Positions 17,170 through 26,945 are shown, numbered from the stretch's first letter. The stretch is DNA of 64,000 bases from CAVPMN01 sp963706425 (GCA_963706425.1 CAVPMN010000020.1:1054001-1118000), one strand, 5' to 3'. The notes: generated by a model not told the origin, from the letters alone. Numbers and translations: made by a program.

Positions 17170-17958
17170 TCAGACCGGATCCTCGCCGAGCAACTCGGTG
17201 AGCAGGTGGTCGATCTGGGCGTTGGGGAGGATGCTGCCCCCGTCGACCAGCAGGTTCTGGCCCGTCACGTAGCCCGCGAGATCGGAGCAGAGGAACACCA
17301 CGACCTTGGCCACGTCGTCGGCGGTGCCGGCGCGGCGCAATGGCGTGCGCCGCTCGAGTGGCTCGATCCACGCGTCGTTGCCGAACGCGAACTCGGTGAG
17401 GTTGGTGCGGATGAAACCGGGCGAGACGCAGTTGACCCGGATGCCGTCGGGCCCGTATTCGAGCGCCGCGCTGCGCGTGAGCGCGATGGCACCGGCCTTG
17501 GCGGCCGCATAAGGCGCCTCGCCACGGGTCGGGATGACACCGCTCACCGACGCCATGTTGACGATGCTGCCTCCACCGTTGGCCCGCAGATGGGGCACGG
17601 CCGCACGCACTCCGTTGAACGTGCCCTTGAGGTTCACATCGACGAGCAGGTCCCACTCCTTCTCGGAGTAGGTGTGCATCGGCTTGAGGTTGCCGATGCC
17701 CGCGTTGTTGAACACCGCGGTGAGCCCGCCGAGCGCGTCGGCCGCCAGCGCGAACGCAGCGACCAACGCGTCGGTGTCGGCCACGTTGGTCTCGATGGCC
17801 ACCGTGTCGAGTTCGGCCGCCACTCGGCGAGCGGCGTCGCCGTCGAGATCGAGCACTGCCACCCGCGCCCCTTCGGCGGCCATGCGCCTGGCCGTGGCTT
17901 CGCCGATGCCCGAGCCGGCACCGGTCACGACCACCTGTTGGCCATCGAGCAGCCCCAT
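17170..17958 (-). CDS. SDR family oxidoreductase
   Basis: Intact, 262 residues. Motifs are TGAGSGIG (cofactor), VLDLDGD (an acidic residue after beta-2, suggesting NAD), NNAG, the catalytic serine in MASVSG and YAAAK. I start it at the ATG giving MGLLDGQQVVVTGAG, not at upstream in-frame codons inside the preceding SDR. It is directly downstream of another SDR and upstream of the mannosyltransferase. The substrate is unknown. Confidence 0.88.
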   Translation of the reverse strand: MGLLDGQQVVVTGAGSGIGEATARRMAAEGARVAVLDLDGDAARRVAAELDTVAIETNVADTDALVAAFALAADALGGLTAVFNNAGIGNLKPMHTYSEKEWDLLVDVNLKGTFNGVRAAVPHLRANGGGSIVNMASVSGVIPTRGEAPYAAAKAGAIALTRSAALEYGPDGIRVNCVSPGFIRTNLTEFAFGNDAWIEPLERRTPLRRAGTADDVAKVVVFLCSDLAGYVTGQNLLVDGGSILPNAQIDHLLTELLGEDPV

Positions 17959-17972
17959 CGACTTGTCTCCGT

Positions 17973-18752
17973 TCAGGTTGCGAGCACGCCGCCGTCGACC
18001 GCCATGGCGTGCCCCGTGACGTAGGAGGCGGCATCGGAGCACAGCCACACGATCGCCTCGGCGATCTCGGCCGGCGTGCCGAGCCGACCGACGGGAGTCA
18101 TCTTGCCCATGCCCTGCAGCGTTTTCTCGTCACCACCGGCGAAGCCCTCGAGCATCTGCGTGCGCACGCTGCCCGGACACACGGCATTGACCCGGATGCC
18201 TTGACGGGCGTATTCGAGGGCCACGCTCTTGGTGAGGCCGATGACGCCGTGCTTGCTCGCCACGTAGGCGGGCAGGTTGGCGAACCCCATGAGTCCGGCG
18301 GCCGATGCCACGTTGACGATGGCCCCGCCACCGGCGGCCAGCATCGGAGGGATCTGGGCCTGCATGGCGAGGAACGTGCCGGTGAGGTTCACCGCGATCG
18401 TGCGCTGCCAGTCGTCGAGACGCTGGTCGTCGAACGCGGCGTAGGTGCCGGGCAGACCGGCGCTGTTGACCGCGATGTCGAGCCGACCGAACCCGTCGAT
18501 GGCGGTCGACACCATGGCCGCGACCTGCTCGGGGTCGGCCACGTCGACGCGGACGAAGACGGCCTCGCCTCCGGTTGCGTTGATGGCCCCGACCGTTCCC
18601 CCGCCCTGGGCGTCGTCGAGATCGGCCACCACCACCTTCGCTCCGGCTCCGGCGAACCGCTCGGCCGAGGCCCGGCCGATGCCCGATGCGCCGCCGGTGA
18701 CGAGCGCGACCTTGCCGTCGAACTGCCCGCCCTCGTCGGCCCGGACACTCAT
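17973..18752 (-). CDS. SDR family oxidoreductase
   Basis: Intact, about 259 residues. It has TGGASGIG, VADLDDA (NAD preference likely), NSAG in place of NNAG, the serine in VASAAG and YVASK, and ends with the usual GHAMAVDGG block. The ATG at 18750-18752 overlaps the stop of the EthD-domain gene (ATGA), so translation is coupled. It is part of a run of SDR genes with unknown substrates, probably hydroxy-lipid or steroid intermediates. Confidence 0.88.
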   Translation of the reverse strand: MSVRADEGGQFDGKVALVTGGASGIGRASAERFAGAGAKVVVADLDDAQGGGTVGAINATGGEAVFVRVDVADPEQVAAMVSTAIDGFGRLDIAVNSAGLPGTYAAFDDQRLDDWQRTIAVNLTGTFLAMQAQIPPMLAAGGGAIVNVASAAGLMGFANLPAYVASKHGVIGLTKSVALEYARQGIRVNAVCPGSVRTQMLEGFAGGDEKTLQGMGKMTPVGRLGTPAEIAEAIVWLCSDAASYVTGHAMAVDGGVLAT

Positions 18753-19105
18753 GTGGCCGGGCCCTCGATGGCGACCCGCGGTTCTTCGGTGATCATCCAC
18801 ACGAGCGCGTCGGTGTCGAGGAACGACTGCTCGTCGGGAGCGATCAGCTCGGCGTAGGTGGGCTCGGCGATGAACGCCTCGAACGCCGCCGCGCTCTCCA
18901 TCCACTGCACGGTGATGCCGTCGTAGTCGTCGGTGCCCATCCAGTCGGCCACCGTCGTGCGGCGGTGCTGTTCGTAGCGCACGATGTGGCGCGCCAGCTC
19001 GGGTGTGCCGGCGATGAGCGGCGCGTGCCGGTTCTCCCAGTGGTCGTAGAACGCCTCGCGAGTCATGCCCTCCTTGCGCTTGAGGAAGGCGATCAGTTTG
19101 ATCAT
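18749..19105 (-). CDS. EthD-domain protein
   Basis: 118 residues forming a single ferredoxin-like EthD barrel. FLKRKEGMTREAFYDHWENRHAPLI is the family's opening strand-helix with the conserved H-W-x-x-x-H pattern, and a second strand holds DDYDGITVQWMES. EthD proteins accompany oxidative catabolic enzymes and are usually dimeric, with unclear chemistry. It is translationally coupled to the downstream SDR. Confidence 0.85.
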   Translation of the reverse strand: MIKLIAFLKRKEGMTREAFYDHWENRHAPLIAGTPELARHIVRYEQHRRTTVADWMGTDDYDGITVQWMESAAAFEAFIAEPTYAELIAPDEQSFLDTDALVWMITEEPRVAIEGPAT

Positions 19106-19163
19106 GGCGTCACCGTAGCTGCCCCTCGGAACCTGCCCGGGCGTCCGTACCGGCACATCCGGA

Positions 19164-19606
19164 TCAGAAGCGACTTGGACTGTGGAACGACGTGTCACCC
19201 ACCAGATCGACGTGCATGAGTCGGCTGGTGAAGTGCCACCGCCCCTCGTCATCTCGCCGGAAGCTGTCGTGGTAGCGGCCGGCCATCACCGCCTGGAGGG
19301 GGAAGTCGGGCGGCACCGCCTGGAGCACCGTGATGTAGGCGTGCGAGGTGGCGGTGGCACCGTCGGCGGCCACGTCGACCGCCAGGTTGGTGACCACGTG
19401 CAACGTGCGGGGCGAGCCGTCGTAGTAGCGCATGCCCTTGGCGATGACCTCACGAAACGCCGCCCCGCCGACCCGCGGCTCGCGCCCCGCCAGGGTGAAG
19501 GTGGCATCAGCGAAGAGCGACTCGATCCGGTCGAGGTCACCGTCGTCGATGGCCTCGGCGAGGCCATGGACGAGTCGGCGATGCAGGCGCGCGAGTCGGC
19601 GCTCAC
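19164..19606 (-). CDS. SnoaL-like (NTF2-fold) protein, one frameshift
   Basis: About 147 residues. The NTF2-like core includes LVHGLAEAIDDGDLDRIESLFADATF, an AAFREVIAKGMRYYDG segment and GRYHDSFRRDDEGRWHFTSRLMHVDLVG, as in SnoaL_4 and ring-hydroxylating dioxygenase beta-like proteins. The GTG start at 19604-19606 has a GGGAGG site upstream. One missing C near 19575 (GACCTC read as GACTC) joins the first dozen residues to the rest. A small-molecule isomerase, hydratase or binding role is possible. Confidence 0.7.
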
Positions 19607-19683
19607 CGGGCGCCTCCCTCGGCGATCTCGCCCGCGAGGTCGTCGCGGGCTCACGATCCCGCTTCGGCCGTCTCGTGGGCGAC

Positions 19684-21234
19684 CTAGGCGCCCCTTCCGC
19701 GCGGGAAGACGACGAAGCCGGGGCGATCACCAAGACGGCGAGCACGAGCCCGGCGGCCAGCGCCACACGGATGCCCGGCGACGAACGCGTCGTCGGTGGC
19801 TGCGACCAGCGCCGGCTCCTCGGTTCACCTCGTCGGCCAGCGGCTGGCCCGGTCCGATGAACGCGACCACGGCCCGAGGGTTGGCGTCGTCGACCACCTG
19901 GTCGACCACCTCGGTGCGCTCGGAGCCATCGGCGATGAACGGCTCGAGCTTGTCGGGCAGCGTCGCCGACATCGTGAGCGCCAGCAGCGTGCCCATGATG
20001 GCGAAGCCGGCCGTCGAGCCGAGGGCGCCGCTGCGGCGCTCATGATGCCCGACGCCATGCCAGCCCGATCGGCCGGCACCGAGCTCATCGCCACGCTCGT
20101 CGCCGGCGTGATCGCCAGACCCGCTGCCGACGCCCATCAGCCCGAGCCGATCAGCACCACGGCGAGCAGCCCGCCCACGCCGGCGCCCGCGACCGCCAAG
20201 CCGACGATCGACCGACGTGACGCCGAGCAGGGTCGGTAGGCGACCGCCGAGTCGGCCGGCGATGCGGCCGGACAGCGGCGAGAGCACGACGGTCGGGAGG
20301 GTGAAGGCCAGCATCAGGAAGCCGGCCTTCTCCGGGCTGTAGCGCCTCGACGTTCTGGAAGTACTGGGTGATGATCAGCATCATCCCGTAGATCGCGAAG
20401 AGCACCGAGAAGATCGTGACGAGGGCGGCCGAGTAGACGTGATCGCGGAACAGCGCGCACATCCATCATCGGGTCGTCGGTGCGCAACTCGACGCGCACG
20501 AACATGGCACGCCGACCACGACCGAGCTGATCAGCAGCCCGACGATGACCGGTGACAACCACCCGTCCTGTGGTCCTTCGATCAGCCCGTAGGTGAGCGT
20601 GCCGATGCCGACGATGAAGAGGATCTGGCCCGGAAGGTCGAGGGCGCGCGTCGACCGGGTCGCTCGACTCCGAGACGAACATCTAGGTGAGCACCACGGC
20701 GACTACACCGACCACCACGTTGATCAGGAAGATGCTGCGCCAGCCCAGACCTTCGGTGAGCACGCCGCCGAGCGTGGGGCCGATGGCGAGGCCGATCGCG
20801 GCGATGCCGGTCCACAGCCCGATCGCCCGGGCCTTGGCCGCCGGATCGGGGAAGGCCGCGCTCACGAGCGCGAGCGACGCCACGTTGACGATGGCGGCCC
20901 CGACGCCCTGCAGACCGCGGGCCAGGTTGAGCACCCCGAGGTCGGGGGCCAGCCCACAGCCGACCGACGCCACGCAGAACAGCACGATGCCGACCACGTA
21001 GGCCCGGCGTCGACCTCGCTGGTCGGACAGCGTCGCCGCCGACATCATGAACATGCCCATGGTGAGGCTGTAGGCCGCGACCACCCACTGGATGCCCTGC
21101 TCGCCGACGTCGAACTCGTTCTGGATGTCGGGGAGCGCGACGTTCACGATCGTCGCGTCGAGGAAGATCATGAACAGGCCCAGACCCGTGGCGACCAGCG
21201 TCATGCGCTGGCGCGTCGCGTCGGACGTCTTCAT
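19684..21234 (-). CDS. MFS exporter of the DHA2/EmrB type, disrupted reading frame
   Basis: The first 183 residues are intact and read as a 14-TM drug-exporter N-terminus: LDATIVNVALPDIQ (family motif), SDQRGRRRAYVVG (loop 2-3), ARGLQGVGAA and GPTLGG. After VVVGVVAVVLT an in-frame TAG near 20683 stops the frame. The rest of the transporter is readable only by changing frame at least six times, including ALDLPGQILFIVGIGTLTYG, MMLIITQYFQ, SVPADRAGMASG and GSTAGFAIMGTLLALTMSATLP. Either the consensus is especially poor here or the gene is truly broken. The 3' end is approximate. Confidence 0.65.
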
Positions 21235-21248
21235 CGTCGGAGCCTAGG

Positions 21249-22028
21249 TCAGCTCAGCCACGAGCCGCCGTTGACCGAGATGGCCTGACCGGTCACCGGT
21301 TTGGCCAGCGGCGAGGCGAGGAACACCACCGTTCCGGCGATCTCCGACGACGGCACGATGTAGCCGAGGCAGGTCTGATCGGCGACCTTGGCGTACTCGA
21401 TGTCGAAGGTGGTGCCGTTCTGCTCAGCGAGGTGGTTGAGGTACCACTCGACCGAATCACCCCAGATGTAGCCGGGGTGGATGCCGTTCACCCGCACGCC
21501 GTCGCGCCCCAGCTCACGCGCCAAGGTCTTGGTGGCCGTGGCGAGCGCCGACTTCGACGCCGCGTAGGCGCCGAAGTTCACGTCGATGCTCTGCGACGAC
21601 ATCGAGTTGATCATCACGATGCGGCTGTCGTCCTGCTCGGTGAGGAACGGAACCACCGCCTTGGTGAGCTGCATCGTGCCCCAGAAGTTGACATCGAACG
21701 TCGCCCGCCACTCGTCGAGGTCGGAGTCGACGAACGACTTGAAGTTGCCGTCGCTGAACGCGTTGTTCACGAGGATGTCGACGCGCCCCATCTCGTCGCG
21801 CGCCGTGCGGGCCAGTCGCTCGCAGTCGTCGACCGACGTGATGTCGGTGGGCACGCACAGGGCCCGTCGACCCAGGGCCTCGACCTCCGCAGCCACCTTG
21901 GCCATGCGCTTCTCACGGCGAGCGGCCATCACGATGTCGGCGCCGTGGGTGGCCAGGGCGAGGGAGATGTCGCGTCCCATGCCCGGGCCGAGCCCCGACA
22001 CGATGGCCACCTTTCCTTCGAGCAGCAT
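21249..22028 (-). CDS. SDR family oxidoreductase with variant motifs
   Basis: Intact, 259 residues. The cofactor motif is SGLGPGMG rather than TGxxxGxG, and NNAG is replaced by NNAFSD, while YAASK and the serine in INSMSSQ are kept. An arginine pair after beta-2 (MAARREKR) suggests NADP. The variant motifs set it apart from the other SDRs here. It lies between the MFS exporter and an LLM oxidoreductase in a minus-strand run. Confidence 0.85.
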   Translation of the reverse strand: MLLEGKVAIVSGLGPGMGRDISLALATHGADIVMAARREKRMAKVAAEVEALGRRALCVPTDITSVDDCERLARTARDEMGRVDILVNNAFSDGNFKSFVDSDLDEWRATFDVNFWGTMQLTKAVVPFLTEQDDSRIVMINSMSSQSIDVNFGAYAASKSALATATKTLARELGRDGVRVNGIHPGYIWGDSVEWYLNHLAEQNGTTFDIEYAKVADQTCLGYIVPSSEIAGTVVFLASPLAKPVTGQAISVNGGSWLS

Positions 22029-22070
22029 GACGGTCCTCCCGGTTGGGGTCTGGCGGTGGGGATCAGTGGG

Positions 22071-22985
22071 TCAGGTGTCGAGCAGCGGGGCGACCTCGCT
22101 GCCGAAGCGACCGATCTGGTCGCAGAGATCGTCGGCCGACGACGAGGTGAAGCTCACCTGCAGCTGGTTGACGCCGATGGCGGCGAACTTGCGCAGGAAC
22201 GAGGCGATCTTCTCGGGCGGCTTGGTGAGATCGATCGGGCCGGTGTTGACGCCGATGTCGATGGGCACGTCGGCGCCCAACGCGGCGGCGCGCTGCTCGC
22301 GGATGAAGTCGATCGCGGCAGCCATGCCCATCTCGGGCGGGCCCTGCGGAAGCCAACCGTCGCCCTTGGTGGCCGCCCGGCGCAGCGCCGGCTTCGACGA
22401 GCCGCCCACCCAGATCGGCGGGCCGTCGGTTTGCACGGGCCGCGGCCGCAGGCCTGCGTCGCGCACCGGCCAGGTGGGCCCGTCGTGGACGGGGTACTCG
22501 TCGGTGAACGCGGCCCGCACCACCTCGAGGGCCTCGTCGAGCAGCTTGCCCCGCCCGGCGAAGTCGACACCCAGCAGGTCGAACTCGTCCTCGACGTGGC
22601 CGGCGCCCACTCCGAGGATGGCGCGCCCCTTCGACACGGCGTCGAGGGTGAGGAAGCCCTTGGCCGTCATGAGCGGATGGCGATAGGGCAGCACGTAGAC
22701 GTGGCTCATCAAGTGGGTGCGCTCGGTCACCGCAGCCAGGTAGCCGAGGGTGGTGAGCGTGTCCCACCAGGTGGTGCTCATCACCTCGTCGTGCGGCTTG
22801 GGGATGGCGACGTGGTCGCACACCGCCACGTAGAAGAAGCCGGCCCGGTCACACGCCTGGGCGATGGCGGCCAACTCGTCGATGCCGCAGCTCGCCTCCC
22901 ACGCCTTCGCGTAGCGGGTGCTCTGCGACTGGATCGGCAGCTGCATGCCGTAGGCCAGCTTCCCTGGCGGGATGATCGCGGCCAC
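22071..22985 (-). CDS. LLM-class F420-dependent oxidoreductase
   Basis: Intact, 304 residues of the luciferase-like TIM-barrel family. Visible blocks are FYVAVCDHVAIPKPHD, VYVLPYRHPLMTAKGFLTLD, the phosphate-binding ILGVGAGHVEDEFDLLGVDF and PPIWVGGSSKPALRRAA. The pattern fits F420-using members rather than true luciferases. A KstR-type palindrome starts about 42 bases upstream. The substrate is unknown. Confidence 0.88.
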   Translation of the reverse strand: MAAIIPPGKLAYGMQLPIQSQSTRYAKAWEASCGIDELAAIAQACDRAGFFYVAVCDHVAIPKPHDEVMSTTWWDTLTTLGYLAAVTERTHLMSHVYVLPYRHPLMTAKGFLTLDAVSKGRAILGVGAGHVEDEFDLLGVDFAGRGKLLDEALEVVRAAFTDEYPVHDGPTWPVRDAGLRPRPVQTDGPPIWVGGSSKPALRRAATKGDGWLPQGPPEMGMAAAIDFIREQRAAALGADVPIDIGVNTGPIDLTKPPEKIASFLRKFAAIGVNQLQVSFTSSSADDLCDQIGRFGSEVAPLLDT

Positions 22986-23027
22986 CGTGGTCCCCCTCGT
23001 CGATGCCGGCCGGGCTCCCGGCCAGAA

Positions 23028-23043
23028 CTAGAACGCGTTCTTG
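23028..23043. promoter_or_regulatory. KstR-type palindrome (one mismatch)
   Basis: CTAGAACGCGTTCTTG differs from a perfect CTAGAAC-N2-GTTCTAG-type palindrome near one end. It lies upstream of the LLM gene starting at 22985. Confidence 0.5.
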
Positions 23044-23080
23044 TTTTCTAGCACTCGGGACGCCTGCTCAGCGAGGGCGA

Positions 23081-23951
23081 TCAGCGCAGGCCGACCCGAT
23101 CGGCGAACGCCGACATCTGATCTTTCACCGTGGCCAGGTCGCCCTCCCGGGTGGAGATCACCATTCGCACCGCTCCCCGATCGGCCGCCTGCGCCACCTG
23201 ATCGGGCCCGACCAGGTCGAGCAACCCGCCGAGCGAGAGCTCGATGGCGTCGGGATCGCGGCCGGCGTCGATCGCGGTGGCCCGCATGAGCTCGAGCCGC
23301 TCGACCAGGGTGTCGTCGTCGAGGCCGAGCGGTTGGAACCCGTCCCCCATCCGTCCGGCTCGGCGAGCCGCGGCTTTCGAATGGCCACCGATGTGGATGG
23401 GCACTCCTGCGGGTTGCACGGGTCGCGGCCGGCTGATGGCCCGCTCGAAGCTGAAGAACCGACCGTCGAACGAGGCTTCGTCGTCGCGCCACAGCGCACG
23501 CATGGCGGCGATGGTCTCGTCGGTGCGCGCCCCTCGTGTGTCGAAGTCGACACCGACCGCCTCGAGCTCCTCACGCATCCAACCCACGCCGATGCCGAGC
23601 CGCATGCGCCCGCCCGACAGCACGTCGATGGTGGCGAGACGTTTGGCGAGCTGCACCGGATGGTGCTCCGGCAACACCACGATGCCGGTGGCCAGCACCA
23701 GGCGCTCGGTGACGCGCGGCCAGGTAGGCCAACAGATCGAGCGGGTCGGGGATCGGGCACTCGTCGGGCAACGGCATGCGGCCGCTCTCGGCGTAGGGGT
23801 AGCGCGCCTCGTAGCCGGCGGTGACCACCACGTGCTCGACGGTGTAGAGCGATTCGAAGCCGAGCGCTTCGGCGTGGCGCGCGAACCCGACCATCCAGGC
23901 GGGGTCGGCCGCGACACCGCTGCGGTAGGGAGGGAGGATGCCGAAGTGCAT
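23081..23951 (-). CDS. LLM-class F420-dependent oxidoreductase, one frameshift
   Basis: About 289 residues. The N-terminal part has LGFESLYTVEHVVVTAGY; after a single inserted base near 23715 the second part has VLATGIVVLPEHHPVQLAKRLATIDVLSGGR, GIGVGWMREELEAVGVDF and PIHIGGHSKAAARRAGR. All are LLM-family blocks. It starts 18 bases after the end of the TetR gene and is probably co-transcribed with it, hence likely under the same autoregulated promoter. Confidence 0.85.
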
Positions 23952-23969
23952 GATCGGGCGGCGGGCACG

Positions 23970-24671
23970 CTACGCGTCGGCGGGAGGCTTCTGTCCCGTG
24001 ATGGTGGTGAAGACGATGCGCGCCATGCTGCGCTGCAGGTCGTCGGTGCGGATGCCCCAGAACTCGAAGCCGTAGCGATGCGCGGCCACGTGGGCCAGCA
24101 TCGACACCAGCACACCGGCGGTGGCCATCGGGTCGAGATCGGTCGGATGGCGGCCCGCCTTGGCCGCGCCGTCGATCACCTCGGCGAGCGCGTTGGTGAG
24201 CTGGTTGAGCAGCGCCACCCGGATCTTGTGGAACCGCTGGTCGCCCTCGTCGGTGGCCAGGTCGACCACCCGGATCACCGAGCGATGTTCCTCCCAGAAC
24301 ACCATGACCCCGTCGACGAGCTTCATCGACGTGTCGTAGGCGACCTTGCCCTTCCAGTTGCCGTCGCGCACGAGACCGCTCAGCCGCGCGCTGCCCTCCT
24401 GCGACATCTCCTCGGCCAGCACCAGGATGGCCGCCTCGACGTCGGGGAAGTACTGGTAGAAGGTGGCCGGCGAGGTGCCCGCCCCCCGAGCGATGTCGAC
24501 GACCTTGAGGTCGCGGTAGGTGCTGCTCTTCAGCATGTCGGCGGTCTGGTCGAGCAGGCGCTGGCGGGTGGCCCGCCCACGCCGACCGGGCACCCGACCG
24601 TCGGCGGCCCGCAGCTCGTCGGTGTCGGCGTCGTCGACCAGGTCGACTGCGGGTTCGCTCACGGCGGCCAC
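23970..24671 (-). CDS. TetR-family transcriptional repressor, candidate master regulator
   Basis: Intact, 233 residues. After an acidic and basic N-terminal tail of about 30 residues, the helix-turn-helix spans roughly residues 35-80 (RQRLLDQTADMLKSS, then VVDIARGAGTSPATFYQYFPDVEAAI). The rest is a ligand-binding helical domain. It does not resemble KstR or KstR2 in the parts I can recall. A CTGACG-N3-CGTCAG palindrome sits about 22 bases before its ATG, suggesting autorepression. The same palindrome precedes seven other lipid-catabolic transcription units. It is therefore the best candidate for the protein that binds this operator. Confidence 0.88.
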   Translation of the reverse strand: MAAVSEPAVDLVDDADTDELRAADGRVPGRRGRATRQRLLDQTADMLKSSTYRDLKVVDIARGAGTSPATFYQYFPDVEAAILVLAEEMSQEGSARLSGLVRDGNWKGKVAYDTSMKLVDGVMVFWEEHRSVIRVVDLATDEGDQRFHKIRVALLNQLTNALAEVIDGAAKAGRHPTDLDPMATAGVLVSMLAHVAAHRYGFEFWGIRTDDLQRSMARIVFTTITGQKPPADA

Positions 24672-24693
24672 GTTACCCCCGGCGTCCGCGGCG

Positions 24694-24708
24694 CTGACGG
24701 TCCGTCAG
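24694..24708. promoter_or_regulatory. CTGAYG-N3-CGTCAG operator, copy 3 (before the TetR gene)
   Basis: CTGACGGTCCGTCAG, extended to GCTGACGG-T-CCGTCAGC, is the most symmetrical copy. It lies between the TetR gene and a divergent lipoprotein gene. Confidence 0.75.
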
Positions 24709-24749
24709 CTTTGGCTACGGTGAGGCACCGACGAGGAGCGGAGGTCGTC

Positions 24750-25257
24750 ATGGGTACTCGCCAAATGTTCCATCAGCTGCGGTGGTTGCTGGTCCTGCTG
24801 CTGGCGTTCGCGCTGGTGGGCACGGCGTGCAGCGACGACGACGACACTGGCGACGACGACGCCGCCGAGGTGCTGGACGAGGTCGACGACACCGAGCCGC
24901 CCGCGCTCGGCATCGAGGTGGCCACCACGCCACTCGGGCAGATCCTGGTCGACGGCGCCGGCATGACCCTCTACGCCTTCACCAACGACACCGACGGCAC
25001 GCCCGACCTGCGTCGACGCCTGCGCCACCACCTGGCCGCCCTTTGTGTCCGACAGCGTCGAGCCGGCGGCCGCCCTCGACATCGAGCTCTTCGACCAGGT
25101 CGAACTGCCCGACGGCACGTTCCAGATCGTCTTCAACGGCCATCCGCTCTACCTCTTCGCCGGTGACGCGGCCGCGGGCGAGACGAACGGGCAGGGCTTC
25201 AACGACGTGTGGTTCGTCGTCGGCGTCGACGGCGAGCTCATCACCGCCAGCCCCTGA
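24750..25257 (+). CDS. Secreted-repeat (COG4315/PF03640) lipoprotein, one frameshift
   Basis: About 168 residues. A signal peptide with lipobox VGTAC (lipidated Cys near residue 27) is followed by an Asp/Glu-rich linker and then PF03640-type repeats: GMTLYAFTNDTDG and, in the next frame, GHPLYLFAGDAAAGETNGQGFNDVWFVV. One inserted G (CCC-ACC read as CCCGACC near 25006) breaks it; the restored TCVDACATTWPPF is the family's Cys motif. A GGAGCGGAGG ribosome-binding site precedes the ATG. The function of this family is unknown. Confidence 0.8.
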
Positions 25258-25284
25258 CCGCCGCCCGACCGGTCGACCAGTCGA

Positions 25285-25905
25285 TCAGGCCGACCAGGCG
25301 GCGAGCACCTCGTCGGTGGTCGGCAGGGTGGCCACCAGCGAGATGGTGTTGTCGAGCACGGCGCGCGCGTAGTCGTCGGGGATGCCGGCCACCGCGTCGC
25401 GCGGCATGACCATCTGGTAGCCGGCGTTCACCGCGTCGAACGCGAAGTCGAGCATGCCGATGTTCACCGATACGCCGACGCCGACGATGGTGGTGACACC
25501 CAGGTTGCGCAGCACGGCGTCGAGGTCGGTGCCGCCCATCGGGCCGAGACCGTGCAGGCGGGTGAGCACCACGTCAGAGTCGGCCACACCGATCTCGGGC
25601 ATCACCTCGACCGCCGGGGTGCCCGGCGTGAGCGGCACGGGCGTCTTCAACATGCCGGCGAACAGTCGGGCGTTGAGGTTGGAGCCCTGACCGTCGGGGC
25701 GACGGGCCGCCACGCAGTGCACCACCGGCACGCCCGCCGAACGAGCGGCCGCGGCCAGGCGGGCCGCGTTGGGCACCATCTCGCGCTGGGCGATCTCGGC
25801 CAGCTGGGGCAGCGCGGCAGGCGTGCCGATCACCCCGTTCTGGCACTCCTGCGTGACGAGGGCGGTGTGGCCGACGGCCACCAGCGCGGCGAGGTCGATG
25901 GGCAC
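25285..25905 (-). CDS. Isochorismatase-family cysteine hydrolase
   Basis: About 206 residues. HTALVTQECQNGVIG holds the first catalytic aspartate region in degenerate form (Q-E in place of D-x-Q), then VPVVHCVAARRPDG. The nucleophile position near GVTTIVGVGVSVNIGMLDFAFDA has Ser-Val-Asn where active members have a Cys, so catalysis may be altered. The start is a GTG at 25903-25905, just after the stop of the upstream LLM gene, suggesting an operon. The substrate is unknown. Confidence 0.75.
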   Translation of the reverse strand: MPIDLAALVAVGHTALVTQECQNGVIGTPAALPQLAEIAQREMVPNAARLAAAARSAGVPVVHCVAARRPDGQGSNLNARLFAGMLKTPVPLTPGTPAVEVMPEIGVADSDVVLTRLHGLGPMGGTDLDAVLRNLGVTTIVGVGVSVNIGMLDFAFDAVNAGYQMVMPRDAVAGIPDDYARAVLDNTISLVATLPTTDEVLAAWSA

Positions 25906-25909
25906 GTCG

Positions 25910-26907
25910 TCAGCCTGCGTTGAGCCGGGGAAGGACCTTGTCGGCGAACAGCTCGAGGCTCGGCCAGGCCAGCTCGGGGGGCGTGCCCCCGCACAGCGGA
26001 TGGTTGGTGAAGGCGCCGAACGGCCCGAGTCGGTCGGCCAGGGCCACACACTCGTCGGGCGTGAGGATCTGGTAGACGCCCTCGGCCCGCAGCTCGTCGA
26101 CCGTCTGCGCGCCCGAGTTGACCGACGATCGGATGTCGGCGGTCTGCCAGGCGTGGTAGGTCATGGCATCGTGCAGCAGGTAGGGGCCGAGCTCGCTCCA
26201 GGCCTTGTCGGGGTCCTCGGCCACGAAGAGCGTGCCGGGTTGATCGGGATGCGGCGCCAGCACCAGGCCTTCGGGCTTGCCGAGCCGCTGGCACTCCTCG
26301 CGGTAGACCTCGGCCAGCTCCTCGTCACCGATCGGGCGGGAAGAACCCGAAGCCGAAGCGCGCCGCGCGTTTGGCCGCCGCGGGGCCTGATCCACCGATC
26401 ATCACCATCGGGTGCGGCTGTTGCAGCGGCCGGGGTGTCACCTGCACGGTCTCGCCGTCGTACTCGAACGGTTCGCCCGTCCAGGCCTTCACCATCACCT
26501 CGAGGCACTCGTCCATGCGCTTGCCCCGGCGCTTCCACTCGCGCTCGAACATGGCGTACTCGACCGGGCGATAGCCCAGGCCGGCCACGATCGAGATGCG
26601 ACCGTTCGACAGCAGGTCGAGCACGGCGATGTCCTCGGCCAGGCGGATGGGGTCGTGCAGCGGCACCAGCAGCGCGGCCACGTTCATGGGGATGCGCGAC
26701 GGTGGCGCCGGCCATGGCCCCGGCCATCACCAGCGGTGAAGGCAGGAAGCCGTCGGCCGAGCCGTGGTGCTCCGAGAGGACGAGCAGGTCGAAGCCTTGG
26801 GCGTCGGCCCAGGTGCCCATCTCCAGTGCGGCCGCATAGAGCTTCTGCGTCTCGGCCGGGTCGAGACCCGGCGCGCGCATGTCGAAGCGGATGATCCCCA
26901 TGGCCAT
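25910..26907 (-). CDS. LLM-class oxidoreductase, two frameshifts
   Basis: About 331 residues of the luciferase-like family: GFDLLVLSEHHGS, LLVPLHDPIRLAEDIAVLDLLSNGR, VAGLGYRPVEYAMF, then PHPMVMIGGSGPAAAKRAARFGFGFFPP and a C-terminal part with VYQILTPDECVALADRLGPFG. The EHH motif and GYRPVEY are typical of FMN or F420 alkanal monooxygenase-like proteins. Frame changes occur near 26697 and 26338. A perfect KstR-type palindrome lies 22 bases upstream. Confidence 0.85.
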
Positions 26908-26929
26908 GTCGTGCGTGCCTCCCCTGGCT

Positions 26930-26945
26930 CTAGAACACGTTCTAG
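26930..26945. promoter_or_regulatory. KstR-type palindrome (perfect)
   Basis: CTAGAACACGTTCTAG is an exact 16-base palindrome except for the central AC, and matches TnnAACnnGTTnnA. It lies 22 bases upstream of the LLM gene and about 127 bases from the divergent thiolase start. Confidence 0.7.
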
